A stretch of 64,000 nt of DNA from Rhypophila decipiens (GCA_033297075.1 MU858063.1:248001-312000), one strand, 5' to 3'; shown: positions 1 through 11,997, counted from the stretch's first letter. Numbers and translations: made by a program. Notes: a model not told the origin generated them from the sequence alone.

Positions 1-2447
1 GCTGGCTGCTAGGGGCGCGAGAAAATCCGAGGTTAAGGATTTGGTGACGCTTTCTAGCGCGTTGGGGGGTAGTGGTTTTAGAGATGATGTGGCTGATAAT
101 TGGCGGTCAGAAGGGTTCTGAGGAGTGAGAAAGAGATTTTCGACTTTTTCGGGCAGTCGTTTGGAAGGAAACGCTCCTCCTCCGGTGGCGTAGGTTGATG
201 TCTCGAATCCGGCGAGCTCTCGGGCGCCAAGACCTAGCACGACGAGCACCGCTGCCCGCTGAGAGATGGAATAATCGCCGTCAAAGAAGGTCTTGGCAAA
301 CCAGGGGCCCATCATCTTGGCTTGTGCCACGATGAGGGCTACCATCCCCTGGGCACGCAGCTCGTCAAAGCTGTCGATCTCGAACTTATCTTGGAGGCCG
401 ATCAACAGGGAAGCTAGCTCCTCTGCATGCTCCGAGACTTCGGTGCCGAATCCAGCTTTTCGACGGATGAGGGGCGGGGCTGTGGTGAGAGCTAATTTCT
501 GGCGGTCATAGTTGTCTGTATCTCGAAGGTAGGTGATGAGATCTCTGATATATACTGGGGCCTTGGGTTTGTTTCTCGTAATGAGAGTCGGGTCGTCATC
601 CGAGTCCTCTTCGTCCGAGTCTGGCTTTGCATAAGTGGGAAGATCATCATCCTCCATTTCTTCATCACTCAACTCCTCGATAATGAAACCTTGTTGGGGC
701 AATTTTGGGGGAGCTTTTGAGACAGGCGCTTGTTTCCGGATGCTTGGCTTCCCTGCTGGTTTTGGATTCTCCTTGTCAGCCTGCTTTGTAAAAAGGTCTC
801 CTATCGTGCCAATTTCATCGGCTACTTGTGTAAGCCCCTTGTACCATTTACCCTCCTCTTCGTTTGTCTCTTCCATATGGAAGTCCAGTCGTTTCTCGCC
901 TTTGTCGACGAGTCCGGAGAGCGCTTCTCCAACAACCATTCCAAGGAACCGTGCTCTCTGATGAGGAGCAGACAGTCTGTTTGATATGGTATTGAGCCAT
1001 ACACTGGACCGCATAAGCATGGTGAGCTTTATTGGGGATTTCCTGAAAGCATATCCGGCACTCAGAAGCAGGACCTGCGCGTGAACTGCCAAGAGTGTTA
1101 GCCCCGCCCCTTGGATGATGACCGTTGTAATGGAATAGATGACCTGCCTTCTTGCTGGAGAATTGGTGAATGCTTGATATACAGCTGGTCTCCAAACTGG
1201 CTGATGCTCTTTTCCAGCACGGTCACGATACTGTCCTTATCCTGAGCAACCACTGCCAGAACAGCCCGACGGATCCCAATGCCTTCACCGAGCCCCGCAC
1301 CAGATGAACTTGTCAACCACTCAACTAGATGGGACCGCAAGCTTTCATCTGAACCCAGAATGTTGGAAATAGCTGACGCAGCAGACGATATGATTGGCTT
1401 TGAAGTATCCTTATGAGAATCGCCCAAACGGTTCAGGTAATCCTGGGAAAGGATTCTGAGCACCGTAAACAATACTTTTCGCTGTTCGGTTGGGCGTAGC
1501 GCCTCAAGAAGGACTCTAAATTGGGCATCTATGGCAGGTACTAGTGCCAGAAAAACATTCTTGACAAGTAACTCTGTGATATCGTTAGTTTTGACTCAAT
1601 GTTCTGGTACAGGGCTTGTTAGTCAAATCTCACCGGAATGCCCCAGCTGGAGGGTCTTGACAAATAATTCAGACCATGCCTTGACCTGGGTCTCTGCTGA
1701 CCTCGATTCCAACCACCTCACGATATTCCGACCCAGCCATTGTGTGTATTTCAGAGCATCCGCCGGCCAAGTTCCGTCGTTGTTTGTGTTACTGGGTTGG
1801 GTCACAACCTCAGCAGCTTCTGCAGACAAGGACACAACACGACCACTTCCAAACAGCGAGACAAACTCATGTGTGAGTGGTCTGATCTTGGCCTCACTTG
1901 TGAGGGAAGCGGTGGCCGAGTTCCATATCCGCCACACACAGTCATCGCCTTCCAGAACATGACATAAGAGATCGAGCAGTATCCTTAGGTTCATGGATAT
2001 GTCTGGCCGCTTCGAGACCCCTTTGCCTTCTGATCTGGCCTCTTGTATCAGAGCTCGTAGCCGTACAAGGATCGAGTTGACTCCGGTGATGCTGCCGAGG
2101 CAGCCGAGTAGGTGTTTGAAAGGCGACGAGGCTTTCCCACCATCCGAGTCTTCTTTCAAGAGAGTCCAGTAGTTGGGCGCGATTTCGGATACCAGCACTT
2201 GGACGATCTGCGCACTCAAGGGACCCGGACTGGTTATGTTGAAGCCGCCATCTTGGGCTGATTTGCCAGCGGCTAAGAGGCGTAGAGCTGTGACAAGGGA
2301 ATCGTAGTCAGGCTCGTGGCGGAGGATCTCTAGAGCATCCTCTGCAGATTTGGGGGCGCTGTGAGATGTTTGCTTGCGGGCAGGTTTTGTCTCCTCTCGC
2401 TTCTCACTTGCACGATATGTGCTGACTGGGGTGAGGAGCCCGTCCAT
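1..2447 (-). CDS. TEL2: Telomere length regulation protein Tel2/TELO2 (C-terminus beyond window)
   Basis: Tel2 is the scaffold of the cytoplasmic TTT complex (Tel2-Tti1-Tti2), which with Hsp90/R2TP matures PIKK kinases (TOR, ATM, ATR). Three exons are read: 2447-1634, 1573-1148 and 1085-1, giving 775 residues before the window edge. Phases agree at both joins. The first residues (MDGLLTPVS) are followed by an alpha-helical repeat region. An acidic linker around residue 600 (runs of D/E with S) is followed by a PVYIRDLITYLRDT segment and a RRKAGFGTEVSEHAEEL segment, which I recognise as the conserved C-terminal Tel2 domain. Intron 1 (1574-1633) is GT-AG. Intron 2 (1086-1147) keeps the frame only with a GC donor and has a GGCTAAC branch site. 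The start is the first in-frame ATG. The gene is divergent from UBA3. Identity rests on remembered family motifs. Confidence 0.88.
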
Positions 2448-3069
2448 GATGGCAATCCTCGCTCACTGAGCGACGGTGGGCGGTAAAGAGAGTTTATTAC
2501 CTCTGGAAGTAGTCAAGGGGTGAATTAGCAAGCTTTGTTTGTGTTTACCTGCATCTGCAGAATAAGCTCATCGGCTTGGGACAAAAGAACTTACATCAGA
2601 CAGAATGGTCGGGGTGAAGCTCTGCCTGGAGCTCATGCTGGGTAACGTATCTGGATGGAATACTGTTGTGTCATTTGGATATGTGGTAGGCCTGTGGCAT
2701 ATAGCTTTTCGCAAGATTTGAGGCCCAGCAAGATCAAACCGATGAACCAGAGTCATCAAGTTGCAGGTACGTCGACACGCGGTAGGAAGCTTCAACGGGA
2801 GTGATCGCCGCTAAGAGGCGTGCCAAGCCGGCAAACGGTCCAAAGTGGGGCCGCCGTCGCTCCCAGCTTTCACCACGATGGAGCCTTGCGCAACCTTGAA
2901 TGAACCCCTCCAACCATCAAACAGCTATCCGCAGCTCTCCTTGTATCAAAGTTCACAACACAAATCAACAAACCTTTGCCGATCCAAACTCTACAACAAC
3001 CTCATTCTCTTCGCCACCTAGAGTGACTCACGCAAGAAAGTTCAGCCCAGTTTTGATCAATCCTAAACT
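2448..3069. promoter_or_regulatory. Divergent intergenic region between TEL2 and UBA3
   Basis: About 620 bp separate the two start codons, so this segment must hold both promoters and 5' leaders. No open frame here looks coding. The UBA3 side (about 2900-3069) is rich in CA and AAC runs typical of fungal leaders. No specific operator was recognised. Confidence 0.5.
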
Positions 3070-4498
3070 ATGGCAGCGGGAACAGTCTATCCCGCGTCGG
3101 AACCGACAAGATGGTAGGCAAATATATGAAGCTCCCGTCTCCTCGTTCACGATCGATTTCTAACCACTCTCGTCTCTTAGGAAATACCTCGATCGAATCC
3201 GAACCCGCCCTGGGCCATATACAGACGAATCGACATTCGACGGTAGCGTTGTAGCCGAAACCATGGAGAAGATGAGCATTCTGTGAGTAGATCGCATCGA
3301 GCGACACTCTTGAATCAGTCGCTAACAGAGGCGCAGGGTAATCGGAGCGGGCGGTCTAGGCTGCGAGATCCTCAAGAACCTCGCCCTCTCAGGGTTCAAA
3401 AACATTCACGTAATCGACATGGACACGATTGACATTTCGAACCTCAACCGGCAGTTCCTCTTCCGCCAGTCAGACGTGGGAAAGTCCAAGGCCGAGGTCG
3501 CCGCGAAATTCGTCATGAACCGAGTCAAAGGCGTAACCATCACGCCACACAACTGCAAGATCCAAGACAAGGACGAGGATTTCTACATGCAGTTCCAGAT
3601 CGTAGTATGCGGGCTAGACAGCATCGAAGCCCGTCGGTGGATCAACGCGACGCTGGTAAACATGGTGGACGAAGAAATGGAAGACAGCCTCAAACCCCTA
3701 ATCGACGGTGGCACAGAAGGATTCAAAGGCCAGGCACGAGTAATCTATCCCACAATGACATCCTGCATAGAATGCCAGCTCGACATGCACGCCCCCCGCG
3801 CAGCAGTCCCCCTCTGCACGCTCGCCTCGATCCCGCGCCAGCCGGAGCACTGCATCGAATGGGCGCACGTAATAGCCTGGGACCAAGAAAAGCCCTTCCC
3901 CCAGCTGGACAAAGACGACCCGGAACACATCACCTGGTTATATCAAAAGGCTCTACTCCGCGCCCAAGAATTCAACATTTCGGGGGTCACATATTCCCTC
4001 ACGCAGGGCGTCGTAAAAAATATCATTCCAGCCATTGCCGCAACGAATTCGGTTATCGCGGCGGCATGTTGCAACGAGGCATTCAAAATCGCTTCGGGGT
4101 GCGCGCCGAGCTTGGGCTGGCCAGAGAATAATTACATGATGTACTCTGGCAATGACTCCATCTACACATACACTTTCAAGCACGAGCGCAAAGAGGATTG
4201 TCCAGTCTGTGGAAATCTAGCAAGGGAATTGATCGTGGATCCGGAATGGACGCTGGGTGAGCTGGTGGAATCTTTTGCGACGAGGCCAGAGGCGCAGCTC
4301 AAGAAGCCTAGTATTCGCGCCGAGAAGAAGACGCTTTATATGCAGAGCCCTGCGAGCTTGGAAGAACAGACACGGCCGAATCTGGAGAAGAAATTGGTGG
4401 GCGAGTTGGGACTGGGAGAGGGGGACGAGATTGGTGTTACAGATCCGGCGTTTGCTACTGTTTCTTTCAAGTTTCGGTTGAAGTTTCAGAAGGCTTAG
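3070..4498 (+). CDS. UBA3: NEDD8-activating enzyme E1 catalytic subunit
   Basis: UBA3 with its partner Ula1/NAE1 adenylates the ubiquitin-like protein NEDD8/Rub1 and carries it as a thioester for transfer to the E2 Ubc12, driving cullin neddylation. Three exons: 3070-3113, 3181-3282 and 3337-4498, total 435 aa, close to the usual family length. Visible features: Rossmann nucleotide loop GAGGLG at residues 52-57, the DMDTIDISNLNRQFLF segment at about 76-91, zinc-binding cysteine pairs SCIEC (192/195) and CPVCG (337/340), and the catalytic cysteine in PLCTLASIPR (Cys209). The C-terminal approximately 80 residues match the E2-binding ubiquitin-fold region in position. The start ATG opens a short first exon encoding MAAGTVYPASEPTRW. 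No oddities were seen. Confidence 0.95.
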
Positions 4499-5015
4499 TT
4501 CTGGCATGGACTGGGGCCGAAAGAAGGTATGATGTTTCTGGAGAGGAAAGCGGTTGGCTTGACTTGTTGCTTTTATTTGGCTATGGGAATCATGTACTGC
4601 ATGGCGTATCGGTGTTTAACATGACAGGGAAGAAAACCGGCGGCTCAGTTTCTTTTACAGTGAGAGTCAGCCAACAGGGAAGCGACGGAGCGTGGCTCAA
4701 TGTCCCAAACAAGATGATAGAGTCAAGACAGGATACAGATAGAGGACGTATTGCTCTAGGCAGAATTCTATCATAGAAGCTAGTTAACAAACAATCATGG
4801 ATGCCAGTGACATTTTTCAATGAAAAGCGTCTCTGCCACAGAATGAAAACACCGAGCCCTTTCAAATTGATCAACCCTTTTTGTCCCTCCTTGACGCCGG
4901 CCCAATGTGTTCAAGATATAGAGGAGAAAACATGAAGGGTATTACCGCCACCACACATTGCCAATGTCTCTCTCAAATTCACCTCTCTTTTCAACCACTC
5001 TACAGCCTTGCCCGT
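4499..5015. other. Convergent 3' intergenic region UBA3/RPC40
   Basis: This 517-bp space lies between two convergent genes and should hold both 3' UTRs and polyadenylation signals. Short open frames on both strands have no recognisable protein features. No repeat or RNA gene is seen. Confidence 0.5.
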
Positions 5016-6219
5016 TCACCTCGCCATGTTGATAACCTGGTGCTCAAACTTCTTGGCCTTCTCCTTGAACAGCGCCACAGCCTCCAAGAAAATCTCATCG
5101 CTCCTCCACTGCCCCGTGCTCTCGACCGAGTAGATGAAATGGTCCCGTTTCCTGCCCAGCTCGACCTTGTCCTTGAACTCGTCATGTCGAAGACATTCCC
5201 TGCTGACAGTATCACGCATGGGATCTACCACGACAGCTTTCCATTCTCCCTCCTTGCCCTTGAACGGTCCCTCCTCTTTCGACTCCTTGCGTGTGACTGT
5301 TTGGAGCTCAATCACGCCCTTGGGGAAGCACTTTTGAAACTTCTTTGCGTCCTCGCCCAAGATGGGTGATTTGATCTTGATCGTAGGCATGAGCCGGTAG
5401 GATGCTGTCGCGACAGGGGAGAATTTGGCGTGATCCGAGCCGACACCCTTGTGCATCAGTAGTGAGCAGTTGATCTGCTGGCCAGGGCGCATCTTGGCGA
5501 TGAGAATGTCTGGATGAACAGGGACGATGGCGTTGTCGCCTGAAAAGTACTGCTCTTGTCGGCCGACGGGGTTAAATTCTATGTCAGAGGCGTAGACGTG
5601 GGCATGGTTGTAGAGTTTGGTCACGTCCGTCTCGTTCTTGGCCGCCTTTTTGTTGTGTGTGCATTCAACGTTGAGGCTGAGCTGGATGGTGTTGAAGTCT
5701 ACGTAGGAGTGCTCTTCGCCATCCTCGGGCTTTTTATAGAACTTCATGAACTTGCGGAAACCGGTTTTGCCGCCTTTGAAGGGGATGAGGCCGAGACGGT
5801 GCGAGAGGACTTCGTCTTGGATGACTGATGTATTTTTCTCCATGTGAACTGTTTCGATGGCGAACGTCGGCACGTCGGCGATCATCATGCGGCGAAATGC
5901 ATTGGCGATGGAGGCGTCTACGCCGATGAGCGAGAACTCAGCTTCGAGGGGCTCGTTCTTGTGGAACTCGATGGTCACGTTGTCGCGGAAGTAGCCTAGA
6001 TCCCAGGCGTGGTCTTCGCCGGGAAAGTGGCCTGGGTAATCGGTCGAAGTGACATTTGTGACTCGTTCGGCGCCGACTCCGACGATCTAGTTGGGAGGAG
6101 GAATGTTAGCTTTTCTGTCTTTTGTGCTTTCTTGTTCTTGCGCTGGACAGATACAAGGTGCTCGAAGGGATTGGAAATCGTACGTTTCGTCTCTCAAGCT
6201 CTTCTTTACTTGGCTTCAT
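5016..6219 (-). CDS. RPC40: DNA-directed RNA polymerases I and III subunit AC40
   Basis: AC40 (human POLR1C) is the alpha-like subunit shared by Pol I and Pol III; it pairs with AC19 to seed assembly of both nuclear enzymes. Two exons: 6219-6184 (MKPSKEELERRN) and 6086-5016, total 368 aa, versus about 335-350 in relatives. The N-terminal segment VTNVTSTDYPGHFPGEDHAW followed by EFHKNEP and DASIANAFRRMMIADVPT is the alpha-motif dimerisation signature. The insert domain and C-terminal half (FSPVATASYRLMPTIKI) also match the family. The 97-bp intron (6087-6183) runs from GTACGA to CAACTAG. The short first exon was chosen because the frame of exon 2 has no ATG upstream of conserved sequence; a GTG at 5978 lies inside the domain and is not the start. 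Confidence 0.93.
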
Positions 6220-7163
6220 TTTGAATGGCAGCAGCTTGTATGTGAGAGAAGTTGTCGCTGTTGGTATGAGATTGTCGCAAATGGACTGATGGCAGTGGAT
6301 TTCGCTTTAGAAATTCTTTGGATCAGAGCTCGATAAGCGGCAGAATTTTATTTCTTGGAGGGGCACTTTTTACACCGCCTTTCACAGATGGGTCCCATTG
6401 GTCATGGCCGTTCCAGTTTGGGACGTCAACTGCTGCAAGGTTCAGGCTTCTTGGACTCCAAACTCTGGAGATTTTCGCAAAGGTTGCCCACCCCGTCTTT
6501 TAGATTTCTCACATTAGTGGTGATGGAGAGGACGATATGATTGATTGGTGTCGAGATGCATTCCGTGTTTTGCCGTACGATTGCACCTGCTGCACACTGG
6601 GATGCAGTCCGATGAGAGCATTTGAGACGTGGGCTACCGTCCTTGATGCTGCACTCCGCCAACATCTGATGGCTTGAAACCAAAAATACCGCTGTTTGAA
6701 AATAAAGTTATATGGAATAAAGAATGCTGAATATCATCAGAATGCCTCACTTCATCATGACCATGATGTCAATTCTTCAACGAGGCTTATAAGTGCCAGC
6801 ACCCGGATATAAAGCGGAACTAGCCGCTCCTCCCAGCCAATCACAGACGCCCCATTTTGTGCCCATTGTCGGATAAACGCACAGTCCGTACCTTCTTGGC
6901 CAAGCGCAAGCTTGGAGCTTTGTCCCGGGATTGGCCACTCGGATGCCAGAGAAAGACTGGGACCTCTGGACCTCTGACGGCGACGACTTCAACCAGAACC
7001 ACAACCCTCCCCACCGACCTTCAGCCCTCCCAAGCTGCCCAGCTCTGAGCTCTGCCACTTGCTGCCGCACTGCAAGCTCGGTGCTAGCAAGGCCCAATCT
7101 GATTGACGACATCCGGACCATCGTCAATTGAGTATCGAGCGAGCGAACGAACGACAACAAACA
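6220..7163. promoter_or_regulatory. Divergent promoter region RPC40/49-kDa subunit
   Basis: 944 bp between two divergent start codons. Only short, mutually overlapping frames are present, none with coding character. From about 6950 the sequence is rich in C and AACC runs, consistent with the 5' leader of the complex I gene. No operator was recognised. Confidence 0.45.
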
Positions 7164-8761
7164 ATGGCCTCGTTATACCGGCTTGCTGGCCACAGCGCCA
7201 AGCGTCTTTGTTTGCGGCCAAAGATTGCCTCCGTCCCGACGATATCTCGACCCTTCTCTGCATCTGCCCTCCGCCGATATGCTGAGCCGGCCTACGAGGG
7301 CACCCGCATCGTCCCCGTCGGCGAGGACTTTGCGACCCCCTTCGACCCCTACCACGAGAAGACAGTCGAGGAGATCGCAGCCCTGAAGAAAAAAGGAGGC
7401 CACAACGAGGAGGACGTGTCGCAGCGAAAAGTGCGCCATTATACAGTCAACTTCGGTCCCCAGCATCCGGCCGCTCACGGTGTGCTCCGGTTGATTCTCG
7501 AGCTCAACGGCGAGGAGATTGTGCGCTGTGATCCCCACGTCGGTCTGCTGCATCGTGGAACCGAGAAGCTCTGCGAGTACCGCTCCTATCTCCAGGCTCT
7601 TCCCTACTTCGACCGTCTCGACTACGTCTCCATGATGACCAACGAGCAATGCTTTGCCCTGGCTGTCGAGAAGCTGCTCAACATCGAGATCCCCGACCGT
7701 GCCAAGTGGATTCGCACCCTGTTTGGCGAGATCACGCGTATCCTGAACCATCTCATGTCGGTCCTTTCGCACGCCATGGACGTTGGCGCGCTGACGCCTT
7801 TCTTGTGGGGTTTCGAGGAGAGAGAAAAGTTGATGGTGGGTATTCGCGGACAAACGAACAGCTTAGGGAGGAGAAGCTAACCGTACATGAAACGTGCAGG
7901 AATTCTACGAGCGTGTATCCGGTGCGCGTCTTCACGCGGCCTATGTTCGCCCCGGCGGTGTCCACCAAGATATTCCCCTCGGCATGCTCGACGACATCTA
8001 CCAATGGGCCACGCAGTTTGGTGACAGAATCGACGAGACCGAGGAGATGCTCACAGACAACCGCATCTGGATCAACAGATTGAAGAATGTCGGAACTGTT
8101 TCGGCCGCCGACGCCTTGAACCTCTCCTTCACCGGTGTCATGCTCAGAGGATCCGGTGTCCCTTGGGATATCCGCAAGAGCGCCCCCTACGACGCCTACG
8201 GCGAGGTAGAGTTTGACGTCCCCGTCGGAGTCAACGGCGACTGCTACGACCGTTATCTCTGCCGTATGGAGGAGTTCCGCCAGTCGCTGCGCATCATCCA
8301 CCAGTGTCTGAACAAGATGCCCGCCGGCCCCATCCGCGTCGAGGACTACAAGATCTCGCCTCCTCCTCGCTCTGCCATGAAGGAGAACATGGAGGCTCTG
8401 ATCCACCACTTCTTGCTTTATACCAAGGGATATGCTGTCCCGCCTGGTGATACTTACTCTGCTATTGAGGCCCCCAAGGGCGAGATGGGTGTTTACGTTG
8501 TCAGCGACGGCACCGAGAGGCCGTACCGTGTGCATATCAGGGCGCCTGGTTTTGCTCACTTGGGCGGTTTCGATCACGTTTGCAGAGGACATCTGTTGGC
8601 TGATGCTGTGGCCGTCATTGGCACGATGGATTTGGTTTTCGGTAAGTCTAATCAGTGCTATTCCTTGACCATGTCTCTTGCGAGCCCCTTTTTTCCCCTT
8701 AATGCCAAGAGATGATGGCAAACTAACTCGTGCTTCCAATATAGGCGAGGTGGATCGGTAA
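7164..8761 (+). CDS. NADH:ubiquinone oxidoreductase 49-kDa subunit (NDUFS2/NuoD-like), mitochondrial
   Basis: Core subunit of respiratory complex I; with the PSST subunit it forms the quinone-binding pocket in the mitochondrial peripheral arm. Three exons: 7164-7835, 7900-8641 and 8745-8761, total 476 aa, the usual size. The last exon codes only five residues (EVDR after a split Gly), giving the conserved end DLVFGEVDR. The N-terminus ([20 protein letters not shown]) is basic and Ser/Arg-rich, as a mitochondrial presequence should be. Family motifs: [50 protein letters not shown] and [15 protein letters not shown]. The ATG at 7164 is used; an upstream in-frame TTG at 7128 is not a credible start. 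Known in Neurospora as nuo-49. Intron 1 (7836-7899) and intron 2 (8642-8744) are GT-AG. Confidence 0.96.
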
Positions 8762-8920
8762 TCCCTTGATGATAGCCCATCAACCTTTGTAAAATTTGAA
8801 AAGATAAATCTGTTATAACGCATTCGCAGAGAAGAGACAGTCGGGGGAAAAGTCGTGATATCCGCCCTCCTTCTTTAGATCCCTAGTCTAGCTGGTCGAC
8901 CGTGTATGATGATGAACACG
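8762..8920. other. 3' flank of the 49-kDa subunit gene
   Basis: Short non-coding stretch likely carrying the 3' UTR. It leads directly into the repeat-rich desert. Confidence 0.4.
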
Positions 8921-8924
8921 AGCC

Positions 8925-9605
8925 AGAGTATATAAGAAATTCCTTTTGTTCCGTTTGCCCATTGATCCATATGTCCATTTAACCATGCATTCATCCATCC
9001 CCCATGCGGTGGTGACTGAACTGAACTGAAGTATACCTAATTAAGATATAAGATCGAAATAAGGATGAGAATAAATCCTTTTGAACCTCATCACCAAACT
9101 CTACCAACCACAATCACAGTCCACTATAGCTACAGAGAATTCTTCAATAATTTTACATTCCACTTCTACACACCTGAAAACAATCGAGTCGAGATTCGTC
9201 ATGTAGACCGAGCAACAGGTTCTCGACGCCCTCGAGCACGTCCCAGACAGAGTAAATAAGATATTCCTTTTGTTCGAATCTGCCCAGTGATTCATCTGTC
9301 CACATACTCATACATCGATCCATCGTTTATAGGTGGTGACTGAAGTGACCTGAACCGGGTGGGCAAGATATGATGGTATTGAATCAAGGATACGGTGAAA
9401 TATAGATATGGGCACGCGTCAGGCAAAGGATATAAGAAATCCCTCGGATCCTTTTGTTCCTTTTGCCCATTTAACCATCTGCCCATCCTCAATACTGTGG
9501 TGATTGAACTGAACTGAAGTGGGCCTGACCAAGATCTGATATCGAAAGAAGGATATGGTAAAAAATTCCTTTTGTTCCTTTTGCCCATTAATCCATCCTC
9601 CAACT
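8925..9605. repeat. Degenerate direct repeats with a CCTTTTGTTCCTTTTGCCCAT core
   Basis: A pyrimidine-rich block built on TTCCTTTTGTTC followed by TGCCCA recurs at about 8940, 9265, 9445 and 9570. Each copy is preceded by a TATAAGAAAT-like stretch and followed, in at least three copies, by GGTGGTGACTGAACTGAACTGAAG or a variant. Spacing is irregular (roughly 120-325 bp), so these are diverged duplications and not a regular satellite. No coding frame crosses them. Confidence 0.6.
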
Positions 9606-10085
9606 GAACTGGACGGCAATCCCATGAAGCTGGGGCCAACCATGGGTGTATTTACTTTATATGGAACATCGAATTCGTCAGTCCGGCGGAGCAGTGCTTC
9701 GCCTCGGTTCTCAGCAAAGCCAACCTCCAACAGCCGTAGAAGTTCTTCTAGAGTAAGCCGGTGCCTGAACCGACGTAGCCCCCGACGACTTCATTGCGTG
9801 GGTCTTTGGTTGGGATGTCCAGGTATGTTCCCCATAGCTGCAAGTTTTTGGCAACCTTGGGAAGGGCTAGGATATCGGACACGGGGAAGTCGGGTGTCGC
9901 CCAGGCGAAGCCAGATTTCTGGCACCAAGGCTGGCCATGTGCTTTTCCAGACCACCATCGATAACACTACCAATCCCTTCCCCGGCAACCACCTGCTCCA
10001 TAGATCCGAAATCGTGCTAGCTGCGGTGCTAGTCAACACTTTCCTCCATGCTATCGACACATTATTATCCTGCCCCGCTCCTTGA
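9606..10085 (-). pseudogene. Frame-broken remnant of an unrecognised fungal gene
   Basis: On the minus strand, coding-like fragments occur in different frames. One is about 9780-9925, reading through TPDFPVSDILALPKVAKN, LQLWGTYLDIPTKDPRNE and VVGGYVGSGTGLL to a stop. Another is about 9615-9730, with LLEVGFAENRGEALLRRT and FDVPYKVNTPMVGPSFMG. A stop codon and frame change separate them, and no start or splice pattern restores a gene. The WGTYLD...YVGSGTG pattern faintly recalls a widespread fungal GIY-YIG-like hypothetical family, but this is only an impression. The remnant lies at the edge of the repeat desert, where gene decay is expected. Confidence 0.3.
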
Positions 10086-10225
10086 TGAACATATGCTAAC
10101 CTGGTAACTATAGATAGCCATCACACGATCAGACCACGTGAGTTTTCCTTTCAGATATATTTCTATTGGGGATATCCATCAAACTAACACATGTAGGTAG
10201 AACAAAATGTCTAAGAAAAACGACC

Positions 10226-10253
10226 ACACCCCCTTGAGAAGTTAAGGGGGTGT
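10226..10253. repeat. Perfect 10-bp inverted repeat with 8-nt loop
   Basis: ACACCCCCTT (10226-10235) and its exact reverse complement AAGGGGGTGT (10244-10253) are separated by GAGAAGTT. The G-run arm resembles a polypurine tract next to an LTR start, and the hairpin could equally be an isolated terminator-like or transposon-end structure. No element could be delimited around it. Confidence 0.55.
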
Positions 10254-10780
10254 TACTCAAGGTCCCTGTCGTGCTCGCTGTCTTGAATTGAATCATGATA
10301 GACTTATATTGATTCTGGTCACTGTGCGCTCTTCAGCAGGAATGTTGCGGTTCTCAGGGCGACACGGCGGTTACGGATAGGCGTTGTGACGGCTCCTGTG
10401 GCGATGCCAGCGCCCCGGTTGATGACATTTTCTCGGATTTGCTGATAGTATTCTGATTGAATGGAGCCTCGCGAGTTCCACCTCAATGGTCCCAAGCCTC
10501 GCATTCGCCCGAACGATCAGGAAACGAGCAACCTTGCCATGATGTGGAATCTACGTTGTAGTCGTCCAGATCCAATCGTTATTAATACAGCTGACCGTGG
10601 ATTGCTGCGAGATGGAGGCCCAGGATCGATCTGATGTTGAGGTAACAGGGCTTTATTTGGGGTGTCGTTGCTCGTGTCGGTTTCGGGGGTGGATGTGATG
10701 ATTCTGAGGAGGAGGAAATATAGAGTATGTATCGCTGAGATACGAATCGCGGGATGGTGATTTAGTGATGGACGGATGTT
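10254..10780. other. Non-coding stretch in desert
   Basis: Roughly 530 bp with only short overlapping frames. No recognisable gene, RNA or clear repeat before the 22-bp array begins. Confidence 0.35.
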
Positions 10781-10985
10781 GAAGTGTAAACTATGGGATC
10801 GGGGTGCTGAAATATAGATCATGGGATCCTGATATATTCTTCATATAGGCTAAAGGAACCATGCCAATGATGACTACATGTAGATACCGAGGTGAAATAT
10901 AGACTCTGGCATACTGAAAGATGAATACTTGAGTGCTGAAATATGGATTACGGGTTGCGGAAATCTAGATAATGGAACAAGCGTG
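10779..10985. repeat. Degenerate ~22-bp tandem array, CTGAAATATAGAT-type
   Basis: Consecutive units of exactly 22 bp are visible: 10807-10828 and 10829-10850, then 10892-10913, 10914-10935, 10936-10957 and 10958-10979. Most begin with CTGAAATAT or a variant. Related units recur at 11785-11885 and 12270-12365. The sequence is AT-rich and has no coding capacity. Confidence 0.75.
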
Positions 10986-11784
10986 GGAAGCAAAGGTGAT
11001 AATAGATGAATACTAAAATATACAACACGGGATATGTTGACACCCGCTGACAACTGCCCTCAGGTCTTGTTAAATATGCCAATATGAGAACAAGGCCAGT
11101 ATCGTGAGTCACTCCAGCAACATCATAGGATGTGATGGTGTGCCGACATCCCCTACGAAGATGGGGAGGTAGCTAAAGAAGGTAAAGGAGGTAGGTGGTC
11201 ATCCTCACATTGGTCAGGATATCGTATATAATACAATATGAACATTAACATAAATTTGCATGGTTCGACATTGCCTCCCGTTGCTTTGATGTAATTCTTA
11301 GTCCCCCAGCCCTTTCCTTTATCTTATTTCCTGATTGTTTACCAGACAGGAAACCATCCGTCTCCCACATCTAGCTTACCAAGTCACACATGTCATCAAC
11401 CATATCTCTCAGACAAACTCGAAGGCAACTTGTAGTCCAATCCAGACAAAATGAATGATGGAAAGTGGACAGGATAAAAGGTGACAAATTATGATCAACC
11501 GAGACCATCCGCTCAAGCAGATCGGGTAACCAGGACAAGCCGTCCCGATTAAAACAAAGAAACAAAAAGGACACAGACCCTCTACATTGCTGCGACGGTA
11601 GGGGCGCTGGCGCTCCCCCCGGTCATCAAATACACCATGGCAAAACGAGTCAATGGTACAGAATAGACGATAGACAACGAACTTGCGTTTGAGACTCCCC
11701 TACCAGAAATGATGGTTTATTACAGCATATTACAGCCCACAAGGGCCTGTGTCAGCCGTGACACTGAGAATGGACTGCGTACTC
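10986..11784. other. Non-coding AT-rich stretch
   Basis: No gene recognised. The 67-codon minus frame at 11371-11574 has no family features. One TGAAATA-like unit appears near 11020, showing decay of the neighbouring array. Confidence 0.35.
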
Positions 11785-11885
11785 AAATACAGATCATGGG
11801 ATACTGAATTGGTGTTTACAGAATGCTGAAATCTGGAAGAAGGCAATACCGAAATACGGATAATGGAACCTAGCGGAATATAGTT
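11785..11885. repeat. Second block of the CTGAAAT-type ~22-bp array
   Basis: Units beginning ATACAGATCATGGGATA, CTGAATTGGTG, CTGAAATCTGG and CCGAAATACGG follow one another at 21-23 bp spacing. They share the GATCATGGGAT core with the array at 10.8 kb, so the two blocks are related. Confidence 0.6.
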
Positions 11886-11997
11886 GGGTCTCTGAGCAGC
11901 TCAAACACGTCTCAAAACGGTTCAAGCTAGTACGTAGGTAGGCATCTTCATACTCGCCCACAGGCTCGAGTCGCTCATGCGAATGAGCCCTTTATTC

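Noticed and set aside
7753..8823. 356-codon minus frame antisense to the 49-kDa subunit gene
   Set aside because: It lies opposite a fully convincing complex I gene, in the frame expected as a codon-usage shadow, and has no domain features.
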